Shown here: piece by piece, positions 38,653 through 46,367 of the stretch
How positions within the stretch are numbered: the first letter of the stretch is position 1
How the letters are laid out: the number at the start of each line of letters is the position of its first letter
Program-made: the position numbers and the translations under genes
The notes under the pieces: generated by a model
What the model saw: only the letters and a program-made list of their open reading frames with translations
Database searches by the model: none
What the model was told of the DNA's origin: nothing
Assembly (NCBI GenBank): GCA_944388385.1
Contig: CALXIO010000015.1
Span: 1-62,944, forward strand
Length of the DNA stretch: 62,944 bases
Reading direction: 5' to 3'
From: an uncultured Ruminiclostridium sp.
GTDB taxonomy: Bacteria; Bacillota; Clostridia; Oscillospirales; Ruminococcaceae

Positions 38653-39117
38653 ATGGCTAATTTAGAAAAGCTCCGCAGAGATTACGGAGAAATTATCTGG
38701 ACAGGCAAAAAGTGTATTATGGGTCTTCCCATATCCTTTACACGGTATATTCTTACAGACACCATGCTTTACACCAAGTTCGGCTTTCTTAACATAAGAG
38801 AGGATGAGGTGGAGTTATATAAGATCGTTGACAAGACAATGAGCTTTTCACTGGGTCAGCGTATGGTGGGCTGCGGTACTATCTCCATTACCGCAAGGGA
38901 TTGTGATACCCCTGAAAAACAGCTTATTTCCATTAAAAAGCCAAGAGAGGTAAAAAGACTTCTTGATGAGGCTGTAAAGACTCAGAGAGATAAATATATG
39001 GTAAGAGGCAGAGATATGGTGGGGGCTAGCCTTCATTCCCATGATGAAAATTCCGAATTCGGTCAGTTTGACTCTGATCTTGCCGGAGATATGGTGGATA
39101 TAGATATTGATGGATAA
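38653..39117 (+). CDS. Bacterial PH-domain-like protein of unknown function
   Basis: A 154-residue soluble protein. Residues 12-105 (WTGKKCIMG, YILTDTMLYTKFGFLNIREDEVELYKI shortened here, TISITARD) look like a bacterial PH (DUF304-like) beta domain. The tail is acidic and disordered (about 125-154). AGAAAGGAAAT precedes the ATG. It overlaps the gtrA start, so the two are probably translated together. No function is known. Confidence 0.65.
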   Translation: MANLEKLRRDYGEIIWTGKKCIMGLPISFTRYILTDTMLYTKFGFLNIREDEVELYKIVDKTMSFSLGQRMVGCGTISITARDCDTPEKQLISIKKPREVKRLLDEAVKTQRDKYMVRGRDMVGASLHSHDENSEFGQFDSDLAGDMVDIDIDG

Positions 39118-39658
39118 AGTAAAAGAGCTTATTTCCATGGCATTACACCCCTCCCGGTGGAAGGAAATGTTCACCACCTACCGGGAAGTGATTATGTACC
39201 TTATTTTCGGTGTGCTTACCACCGTAGTTTCAATAGGCAGTTATTTTGTAGCCCATGCTATTTTCCCGGATGAAAATTCCGTGCCGGAATTTTTAAAGTG
39301 GATGTACCGCCTTACCTTTTCGGAGGGAACGGATTCTTCTACCGTCCTTCCCAACATAATTTCCTGGATACTGGCGGTTACCTTTGCCTATGTCACAAAC
39401 AGAATATTTGTATTCCAAAGTAAAAGCAAGGGCTTTTTAAATATATTAAGAGAGCTTATATCCTTTTACGGTGCAAGACTGCTTACCTTAGGTGTGGACT
39501 TGCTTATTATGTTCTTATTTGTGGATATGCCGGGTATAAAAAACGGCTTTTATGAGCTGTGTATAAAGGTTTTATCAAATATAGTGGTGCTTACTTTGAA
39601 TTATCTGTTCAGCAAGCTGTTTATATTTGCAAAGAAAAACAAAAAGACGACAGAATAA
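39110..39658 (+). CDS. GtrA-family membrane protein
   Basis: A 182-residue protein with four membrane helices and the GtrA pattern (VIMYLIFGVLTTVV, FAYVTNRIFVFQSKS, LNYLFSKLFIF). GtrA proteins are thought to move polyprenyl-linked sugars across the membrane. I chose ATG 39110 over the TTG just before it. Ends at a bidirectional terminator facing the lipid operon. Confidence 0.85.
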   Translation: MDKVKELISMALHPSRWKEMFTTYREVIMYLIFGVLTTVVSIGSYFVAHAIFPDENSVPEFLKWMYRLTFSEGTDSSTVLPNIISWILAVTFAYVTNRIFVFQSKSKGFLNILRELISFYGARLLTLGVDLLIMFLFVDMPGIKNGFYELCIKVLSNIVVLTLNYLFSKLFIFAKKNKKTTE

Positions 39659-39674
39659 ACTGTCGTCTTTTTTT
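39641..39674. terminator. Bidirectional terminator between gtrA and the lipid operon
   Basis: GACGACAG/CTGTCGTC 8-bp stem with AATAAA loop, A run to the left and T run to the right. Confidence 0.9.
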
Positions 39675-40749
39675 ATATCTCCTTTGAATATAGGCAGTAG
39701 CTGTAGCTTTTATCGGTGTATATATCCATGTAGCTTCTTTTAAGGTTTTTCTCCCTTATAAGCGCCCCCACCGACTGAGCGTTTTTATCCCGAAGTGAGC
39801 TTCTCATACTTTCAGCTAATGCCATACCAAGACCTCTGTGGGAGCTTTGTGCGCCTAAATACAGCAGTATATAGCATTTGGGGGATTTTTTTATTTTAAG
39901 GATTTTCGGTATATCAAGAGGGTTTATTTTTCCGCTTACCATTCTGCCGAAATCCGGGATTGCTACAAAAAATCCCACCGGCTCATTTTCATAATAGGCA
40001 AGCTTTACCATATCAAAATCAACTATCTTTTCAAGCTTTTCGTATATTGAGAAAAATTCCTCCTTGGTAATAGCCTTAAACACAGGAAAACCGCTGTAAA
40101 GCCTTATCACCATTTCATATATTTCCTCTAAAGCCTTAAAAAAGTCCTCTTTTTGGGGGCTTTTTATTATATATCCCTTTTTAACTACCCTTTCAAGGCA
40201 TCTTGTAAGACGGGGGTCATCCTCATAGGGTACAATATAATGATTTGAGCCGTATTTTTCATATACACCATAACCGCAGGATAATATAAGCCTTTCATAA
40301 TAAGCCTTGTTATAGGGCTCTGAGGTATAGGGACTGCCGAAATTATCCCCGGTTTTAAGCCTGTACTTTATCCAGAATGAGCCGTCCACCGGACCTGTAA
40401 GCCTGTTTTTGCCGTATTTTTTGCAAAGCCTTTCTGCGGTGCTAAGTAAAAGCTCGGCTACTTTGCTGTTATCCGGACATTCAAAATGACCGAAATAGGC
40501 ATCATTCTCCCCGTGATACATGGTAACGCTGCACCGTGCTGTTGGCTTATTTTCCTTATACAGCACAATTCCGTAAAAATCAAAGTAATGACTTAAGATA
40601 TGATTTCCCGTAAGAAGCTGTTTTTCAGCTTCCGTATCGGCGGTATATTCATCCTTGCCGTAAATATATGAGGGAATTTTCAGAAAATCCCTTATTGCCT
40701 TTTTTTCGCCCTTTCCGGCTTTAAATACCGCTATTGTTATTTTGCTCAA
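39673..40749 (-). CDS. GNAT-like acyltransferase, last gene of the lipid operon
   Basis: A 358-residue protein. The C-terminal part (about 215-345) resembles a GNAT domain (YYENEPVGFFVAIPD, LYLGAQSSHRGLGMALAESM shortened); the N-terminal part has a weaker similar pattern, so a tandem fold is possible. The start is TTG, within the end of the upstream dikinase gene (29-base overlap), with AAGGAG 11 bases upstream. It might acylate a lipid headgroup amine or an alcohol, inferred from operon only. Confidence 0.6.
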   Translation of the reverse strand: MSKITIAVFKAGKGEKKAIRDFLKIPSYIYGKDEYTADTEAEKQLLTGNHILSHYFDFYGIVLYKENKPTARCSVTMYHGENDAYFGHFECPDNSKVAELLLSTAERLCKKYGKNRLTGPVDGSFWIKYRLKTGDNFGSPYTSEPYNKAYYERLILSCGYGVYEKYGSNHYIVPYEDDPRLTRCLERVVKKGYIIKSPQKEDFFKALEEIYEMVIRLYSGFPVFKAITKEEFFSIYEKLEKIVDFDMVKLAYYENEPVGFFVAIPDFGRMVSGKINPLDIPKILKIKKSPKCYILLYLGAQSSHRGLGMALAESMRSSLRDKNAQSVGALIREKNLKRSYMDIYTDKSYSYCLYSKEI

Positions 40750-43072
40750 TTTCCTGTACTCTCCTTACAAGGGTAATTTCACCGGTGCCGCCGTTTACCC
40801 TTATTATATCCCCTGTTTTTATAAGGCCTGTCACATTGTCCACCCCCACAACAGAGGGCTTTTTAAGCTCCCTTGATATAATGGCGGTATGGCTTAAAAG
40901 AGAGCCCTTTTCTGCAACAACACCCTTTGCCCCGGCTATTAAAAACACCCAGCCCGGGTCGGTCATTTTGGTAATAAGTATCTTATCCCTTGTATCTATG
41001 GCGGCGGTGGGATTTTCTATAACCAATGCCTCCCCTGTCACTTCCCCCATGGAACAGGGTATGCCCTTTAATTTATCCGGGGAATTTTTAAGCTCCATGT
41101 TATATACACTAAGGGGATTTTTGTCAAACACCCTGTCGCAAAATACTATCCTTCCAAAGGGAGGTAATTTTTCAAGGGCAGTATATTTTTCCTTTCTGTC
41201 CCTTACAAGGTCTTTAAGGCTGTCATTATTTTCAGCAGAGGCCTTAACCTCATCAAAGTAAAGATAAAATATATCCCACCTGTCGGAAAGCCTTCCCTCA
41301 GATGTGAGCCTTTCTCCGATTTTAAGCATCATGCTTCTCATCATGCCGTAAAGCCTTGCCCTTGCAAGACGGCTTTTTTCACGGTTCGCTATGCCGAGAG
41401 CCGCCTTTTTTGAAAGCCTTTCAACCCCCCTGCCGTAGCTTTTTGTGGCAGGCTTTTTCTCAAGGGTAATATTATCCTCTCTATACTGCAATATCCTTTG
41501 TACAAGAAGTACAGGGTCTGTGCGAAAGGTTTTGCTTTCCAACTTTAATTCCTCTAAATTTCTGTCTCCGTACCTGTCTATATATTCTTTTAATATACGG
41601 GACAATTCGGTATCGGTTTTTAAAAACCTGTAAAAATCCTCATTTGAGGAAATGTCCTTTAAAATATCTGTATCCTTCCTTTTGGAAATATCAATAAGTG
41701 CAGATATGGGCTTCAGACTTTCTATGCCGGTAATGCCGGAAATACAGCTGTTTGCCGCTAAGGCATAGTCCTGCACCTTCATTTTCTTCAGCTTGTTTTT
41801 TAAAAGGGCGGTATATAAAAAGGAATACATATCATTAACAAGGGTAATATCCCACTTTTTTGTAACGCTGGTCTTTATTTTTTCATAGCGGGAAAGTATT
41901 TCCTTATTTGTAAGGTCAGAAAGCTCCACCCCTTCAAAATCCGCTATTACCTCACCGAAAAATCCGTCAAGCCCTTTCATAAGTCCCGGACAGGCTGTAA
42001 TAAGCCTTACAAAGGACAGACTTACCCTTAAATGGGTAAGAAAGCCTGCCTTAAAATCACTTGTGACGGTGGTATTTTTTACCCCTAACATTTCCTGCCA
42101 TACAGGGATAATTTTCTTATTAAAGGGCAAAAGCAAAAGCACATTGTACCAGTTGCTTATGCGGTAATAAATTCTGCCGTTTGCACAGTCCACCATATTC
42201 CGTAAGGTATCATCAAGGCGCTGTGCTGTCTTTTTTCCTGCAATTCTTTCAACAAGGGAGGAAAATACCCCGTAGTATGCCTGCCTTATGAAGTCCTGGG
42301 TTAAGGGAAGGGTAATTCCTGGGTAGCTCTCTACTATGTTGCTGTTATCAAGAACTATAGGGGAAGTATAATTTAAGGTGGTAATTGCCCTTGCCTGTAA
42401 AATATAGATTATATCATCCTTTATGGCATACTCTATGTCCATTTCAGACCCGAATATTTCCTTGATTTTTTTACCTGTATCAATAAGGCTGTATATCTGC
42501 TTTTCAGATAAAACAGGGCTGTTTTCCTGTCTTTCGCTATAATACAGCTTTTCTCCCGTGCTTACATAATAAGCGGAGGTGCTTACCTTATCCTCAACCA
42601 CATTATCCCCTGTGCCGTAGCCTGCCACTATTACCGCTTCACTTAGTATCCCCTGGGGATTGGCGGTAAACATTACCCCGGAAATATCCGCCCTTATCAT
42701 TTTCTGGATTATGGCGGTGATATTTACCTTATCCGGGTCAACCTTGCAGTTAGCACAATATTTTCTGAAGCTGTCGCTTTGAGGTACTGAAAGCACCCTT
42801 TCTGCGGCCTCCCTAATATCCCCCGGCGATACATTAAGGATAGTATTAAACTGTCCTGCAAAGCTATATTCGGCACTATCCTCAACACCGGATGAGGATC
42901 TTACAGAAACATCTTCATCACCGAATTTTTCAATAAGACTGTCATTTATATCTAAAGAGCTTGTGACACACAAAAGGGGCGGCACATTTATACCCGCCTT
43001 TAAAAGGGTAAAAAGGTTTGCCGCCTTTGTTCCGATATTGTAGTCTTTGAAATTATCCTCTGTTATTATCAT
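40721..43072 (-). CDS. PEP-synthase/rifampin-phosphotransferase-like dikinase
   Basis: Residues 1-240 are a PPDK_N ATP-binding domain (VSVRSSSGVEDSAE near 55-68, DIEYAIKDDIIYILQARA). Residues 690-783 are the swivelling phosphohistidine domain with His728 in LLSHTAII. The 450 residues between are helical and unlike the PEP/pyruvate TIM barrel. This is the layout of rifampin phosphotransferase (ATP domain, acceptor domain, His domain), not of PEP synthase. Expected chemistry: ATP plus an alcohol or other acceptor gives AMP, phosphate and a phosphorylated product. In this operon the acceptor may be a lipid or prenyl compound. Confidence 0.75.
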   Translation of the reverse strand: MIITEDNFKDYNIGTKAANLFTLLKAGINVPPLLCVTSSLDINDSLIEKFGDEDVSVRSSSGVEDSAEYSFAGQFNTILNVSPGDIREAAERVLSVPQSDSFRKYCANCKVDPDKVNITAIIQKMIRADISGVMFTANPQGILSEAVIVAGYGTGDNVVEDKVSTSAYYVSTGEKLYYSERQENSPVLSEKQIYSLIDTGKKIKEIFGSEMDIEYAIKDDIIYILQARAITTLNYTSPIVLDNSNIVESYPGITLPLTQDFIRQAYYGVFSSLVERIAGKKTAQRLDDTLRNMVDCANGRIYYRISNWYNVLLLLPFNKKIIPVWQEMLGVKNTTVTSDFKAGFLTHLRVSLSFVRLITACPGLMKGLDGFFGEVIADFEGVELSDLTNKEILSRYEKIKTSVTKKWDITLVNDMYSFLYTALLKNKLKKMKVQDYALAANSCISGITGIESLKPISALIDISKRKDTDILKDISSNEDFYRFLKTDTELSRILKEYIDRYGDRNLEELKLESKTFRTDPVLLVQRILQYREDNITLEKKPATKSYGRGVERLSKKAALGIANREKSRLARARLYGMMRSMMLKIGERLTSEGRLSDRWDIFYLYFDEVKASAENNDSLKDLVRDRKEKYTALEKLPPFGRIVFCDRVFDKNPLSVYNMELKNSPDKLKGIPCSMGEVTGEALVIENPTAAIDTRDKILITKMTDPGWVFLIAGAKGVVAEKGSLLSHTAIISRELKKPSVVGVDNVTGLIKTGDIIRVNGGTGEITLVRRVQEIEQNNNSGI

Positions 43073-43075
43073 AGC

Positions 43076-43978
43076 TTATACCACATGAACAAAAATAAGA
43101 TAGCCTGCTATTGTAAGAAGCATCATGGTTTCCTGTATATAGGTGTATCGCTCCACCTTTTCAACGATTTTAAATCGTTCAGGGTCTTTAATAAACTGAA
43201 TAAATTTTACTGTCATCCAGGTGGTATTTATAAGAAGCGCCACTACTGCTATCTTGCTTAAATTCCATACTAAAAGCACATTTGTAAGTATATCCACCCA
43301 GGTGAGAATAAGTATAAATATGGTAGCCTTTTTATGGCCGAATAACTTAGAATAGGTCACATATTCCGTTTCGTCCTTGGGGGCTCTTATCTTTCTTGCC
43401 ACCTCCCAGATAAGGGCGGGGAAATAAAGTGTCCATGCCGCAAGGAAATTAGTAAGGGTAAATGCCTCCAGCCCGTACTTTATGCAGGTAAATGAAATTA
43501 TGTAGATATTCATTATCATCTGCACCGGGTTATGGGTAACAAGGGCTAAGGGCAGGCTTTTTTGTATCTTTTTCTTATGGAAAAACCACAGCGACATAAG
43601 TGTGCCGTATACATAAAGAAAAAGGAAAAACCAGAAGTTGTTCATAAAGAAGAAATTGATGATCACCGTAAAGGCAATAAGTATGCTTACAAATATGGCA
43701 AGATCCTTTTTCTTTACCCTGCCTGAGGGCAGGGGTCTATGGGCAAAGAGCCTGCAATCCAGCTCATAGTCCTTAAAGTCATCTGCTATTCTCAGCCACA
43801 AAAGAAAGCTGAACACGGTAAAGCCGCCTATTATCTCCTGTATTCCAAGATCAAATTGGGTGATACCGTTATTTAAAAGCACTATAAAATATATCTCTCC
43901 GAAAACTATCATACCTAAAAGAAGTCTTGGTATAATAGGGTACATTTCCTTAAAATAAATATGAAGTCGCTTAAGCAT
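43076..43978 (-). CDS. UbiA-family membrane prenyltransferase-like protein
   Basis: 300 residues, about 8-9 membrane helices. The first UbiA metal motif is present as DDFKDYELD (66-74, DDxxDxxxD) followed by RPLPSGRV. The usual second DxxxD motif is replaced by a WEVARKIRAP-KDE segment, marking a distinct subfamily. It overlaps psd by eight bases and is three bases ahead of the dikinase. UbiA enzymes join a polyprenyl diphosphate to an aromatic or glycerol acceptor; the archaeal homologue adds the second chain of archaeal lipids. The substrate here is unknown. Confidence 0.75.
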   Translation of the reverse strand: MLKRLHIYFKEMYPIIPRLLLGMIVFGEIYFIVLLNNGITQFDLGIQEIIGGFTVFSFLLWLRIADDFKDYELDCRLFAHRPLPSGRVKKKDLAIFVSILIAFTVIINFFFMNNFWFFLFLYVYGTLMSLWFFHKKKIQKSLPLALVTHNPVQMIMNIYIISFTCIKYGLEAFTLTNFLAAWTLYFPALIWEVARKIRAPKDETEYVTYSKLFGHKKATIFILILTWVDILTNVLLVWNLSKIAVVALLINTTWMTVKFIQFIKDPERFKIVEKVERYTYIQETMMLLTIAGYLIFVHVV

Positions 43979-44831
43979 TGAATTTCTCTCCTATAATTTC
44001 CCCGGGTCTTAAAAGCACCTCTGTGCCGGTTTTATTTATGTTCAGTATATCCTTATCTATATGAACGGTATTCTTTTTAAAAAGCTGTATTATGGTGGAG
44101 CCTCCGTAGGAAAAATAACCCTTTTCCGAAAACTTAGAAAAGGCTTGGTCCGGGTGATTGTTTATTTTACCTACCTGTAATGCCCCCACCTCTATTTGTA
44201 TCATTTCTCCGAAATTATCCGTTTCAAGCACCGATACAACACGGTGGTTTATGCTGTAAACCCTGTATTTTTCGCTTATACTTCTTACCGTATGAAGCAC
44301 CCCCGGAAGAGTATAGCTTTTTTTAAGCCTGCCGCTGTCTATATATATGTACCGGTGATAATCCTGCACTCCAAGGCGATATATAAGGCAAAGTCCACCC
44401 TTATAGCCTGTAAGGTCGGTTTTGTTCCCGGTAATTTCACTAAGGGTATATATTCCCTGCTTTACCTTAAAGGAAAGCTCATCATCTATATCATATACCG
44501 TAAGCCTGCCCTCACAGGGGGATATAAGCTGTTCCTGTAAGGCTGTGATATTAAACTTCCTTTTCCTTGTGAAAAAATCATTGAAGCTGTCAAATTCACT
44601 CTTTTCGCAGTCTGTAAGGTCTATGTCATATTCCCTTATAAAGGGCTTTATTTTCTTTGCCGAAAGTCGGGAGCTTAAATATACACCGTTAAGCCTTGAA
44701 TATATCCTGCGACAGAAAAACAGCTTTAGCAGTATTCTGCCGGGGATGGTGTTATATAAAAATTCCAGCTTTTTTGCCCCCTGCTGTTTTTCCTCTGTAA
44801 AACAGCCCTTTTTTCTGTCAAATACTCTCAT
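43971..44831 (-). CDS. psd: Phosphatidylserine decarboxylase family protein
   Basis: Forms phosphatidylethanolamine from phosphatidylserine. The 286 residues have the C-terminal self-cleavage motif as GGST with Ser245 (pyruvoyl precursor), and the YRLGVQDYHRY and MIQIEVGALQVGKI segments. I chose the ATG at 44831, overlapping the pssA stop as ATGA; the frame is open further upstream over pssA. Similar to PSD of Clostridia type II. Sits right after its substrate-producing enzyme. Confidence 0.92.
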   Translation of the reverse strand: MRVFDRKKGCFTEEKQQGAKKLEFLYNTIPGRILLKLFFCRRIYSRLNGVYLSSRLSAKKIKPFIREYDIDLTDCEKSEFDSFNDFFTRKRKFNITALQEQLISPCEGRLTVYDIDDELSFKVKQGIYTLSEITGNKTDLTGYKGGLCLIYRLGVQDYHRYIYIDSGRLKKSYTLPGVLHTVRSISEKYRVYSINHRVVSVLETDNFGEMIQIEVGALQVGKINNHPDQAFSKFSEKGYFSYGGSTIIQLFKKNTVHIDKDILNINKTGTEVLLRPGEIIGEKFNA

Positions 44832-45433
44832 ATTATCAGATTGGGCAGTAAAATAGCCCCTATAACTAAAACGGCAAGCACTCCGAAAATGATATACCAT
44901 ACTCCTGTGGGCTTTTTTATGCTGATATTAAGTACAAACAGTATCGCAAGTACAATATACACCACCCCGAAAATAAAGCGTAATCCTATAATATACAATG
45001 CCGCCGCATAAATTATTGGCAATACAAGTGCCGCATAGGTAACGGGAAGTCCTGTATAATGGTCCTTTTTTCCTGCGGTGTGAACATTAAACCAGGCAAG
45101 GCGGATTATACCGCAAAGAAGATAAATTCCAAGTATAAAATATCCGAATATTCCCAAAGGCTGAAGAAGATAAATTCCCAGCACACAAGGAAAAGCAAGA
45201 AAGCTCACCACATCCACAAGGCTGTCTATCTGTACCCCGAACTGCTTTGCACTTTCTGTGCGCTCAATTCTTCTTGCTATCACTCCGTCGAATAAATCGC
45301 ATATTCCGGCTAAAACAAGGCAGATAACAGCAAAGGGAATATATCCCGATACCGAAAGGATAATTCCGCAAAGGGATAACAATGCCCCTATGTAGGTCAG
45401 TATTACCGACTTATTATACTCTCCTATTATCAT
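44828..45433 (-). CDS. pssA: CDP-alcohol phosphatidyltransferase, phosphatidylserine synthase type
   Basis: 201 residues with about six membrane helices and the complete signature DLFDGVIARR...GVQIDSLVD (DxxDGxxAR, GxxxDxxxD). The spacing and the GLPVTYAALVLP segment suggest the serine-specific PssA group. Product would be phosphatidylserine (or archaetidylserine-like lipid) and CMP. Four bases follow carS; the stop overlaps psd. Confidence 0.88.
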   Translation of the reverse strand: MIIGEYNKSVILTYIGALLSLCGIILSVSGYIPFAVICLVLAGICDLFDGVIARRIERTESAKQFGVQIDSLVDVVSFLAFPCVLGIYLLQPLGIFGYFILGIYLLCGIIRLAWFNVHTAGKKDHYTGLPVTYAALVLPIIYAAALYIIGLRFIFGVVYIVLAILFVLNISIKKPTGVWYIIFGVLAVLVIGAILLPNLII

Positions 45434-45437
45434 CTTA

Positions 45438-46013
45438 TCACCTGTTCCTTCTGATGCCGGTCTTATATAAAATAAGATTTACTCCTATGTGTATTATTGC
45501 CCCCATAAGGATATATAAAAAATACTGCCATAGAGGCATGGGATAAAGCAGGGCAAATACAAGCCCTACTCCGAAAAGGGAATCTATCTGGTCTATCACA
45601 AAGAATATACCGCCCTTAACTCCCTTTACGGTCTTTCCGCAGGGTATGTCAAGCCTTCTTTTAATAAAGCTGTTTGGCAGCTCAAAAAGTACATAAGAAA
45701 AGCCTATAAGCGCCCCTGCTATAAGATTTACCAAGGGGGTATTGGGATAAAAGGCATAGATATAACAAAGCCCCGGAAATAAAAGACACACAAAGCCCCA
45801 CAAAAGCTGGGATATGGCATTGGATACTATCATACCCAAAAAGCCGCCCCAGGTCTTGTTCTCCCCGAAAAGCCGTTTTTTATCCCACAAAATAATTTCC
45901 CCGTCTATGGGGAATGACAGTCTTTTATAAAGTCTTGTCTTGCAAAAAAGCATATTCATGACCCCTGCCATAATTACAGGGGTCATGGTAATAAGCATAC
46001 TTAAAATAAACAT
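45438..46013 (-). CDS. CarS-like CDP-archaeol synthase family protein (CTP transferase)
   Basis: 191 residues, about five membrane helices. Recognisable CarS/DUF46 blocks are WDKKRLFGENKTWGGFLG near 44-61, ELPNSFIKRRLDIPCG and VIDQIDSLFG. CarS activates an archaeal lipid phosphate with CTP; bacteria normally use the unrelated-looking CdsA for this step. I chose ATG 46013, which overlaps dgkA by 13 bases and opens the first helix; an upstream in-frame ATG at 46070 would overlap dgkA by 70 bases. Confidence 0.8.
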   Translation of the reverse strand: MFILSMLITMTPVIMAGVMNMLFCKTRLYKRLSFPIDGEIILWDKKRLFGENKTWGGFLGMIVSNAISQLLWGFVCLLFPGLCYIYAFYPNTPLVNLIAGALIGFSYVLFELPNSFIKRRLDIPCGKTVKGVKGGIFFVIDQIDSLFGVGLVFALLYPMPLWQYFLYILMGAIIHIGVNLILYKTGIRRNR

Positions 46014-46366
46014 ATCAATTTTGGTACAAGTATCAGAAGCTGGCTTGCAAAAAAGGCTATACCCATACACAGCACTGCCGCCGCTGAAACATCCTTTACA
46101 AAGCGTATATCTGAGTCATCCTCCCTGCACTGTCTGTCGCAAAGCCTTTCTATGGCGGTATTTATATATTCCGCCCCAAAGGTTCCGCAAGCAAGGATGA
46201 TATAAATGATATAGTCATATATCCCCGATTTTAAAAGGATATTGAAAATCAGAAATACAACAGCTATAACCACATATATCTTGAAATTTCTCTCTGCCTT
46301 AAAGCCCTTTACAAGCCCCTTGACAGCACAAGCCACGCTTTCAAAAAAGTTTTTGTTTTTATACAT
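46001..46366 (-). CDS. DgkA-type diacylglycerol/undecaprenol kinase
   Basis: 121 residues, three membrane helices, with the family signature ERNFKIY near 25 and GAEYINTAIERLCD...IRFVKDVSAAAVL. Phosphorylates a membrane lipid alcohol (diacylglycerol or undecaprenol) from ATP. It begins one base after the EAL gene stop and overlaps carS, so its product could be the substrate of the CarS-like enzyme. Confidence 0.88.
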   Translation of the reverse strand: MYKNKNFFESVACAVKGLVKGFKAERNFKIYVVIAVVFLIFNILLKSGIYDYIIYIILACGTFGAEYINTAIERLCDRQCREDDSDIRFVKDVSAAAVLCMGIAFFASQLLILVPKLICLF

Positions 46367-46367
46367 A

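Noticed and set aside
40721..43072. Calling the 783-residue protein PEP synthase or pyruvate phosphate dikinase
   Set aside because: The PEP/pyruvate-binding barrel is absent; domain order fits rifampin phosphotransferase better.
39673..46366. Proof of archaeal ether lipids in this bacterium
   Set aside because: GGGP synthase, G1P dehydrogenase and a prenyl diphosphate synthase are not in the window, so only a similarity of pathway layout can be claimed.
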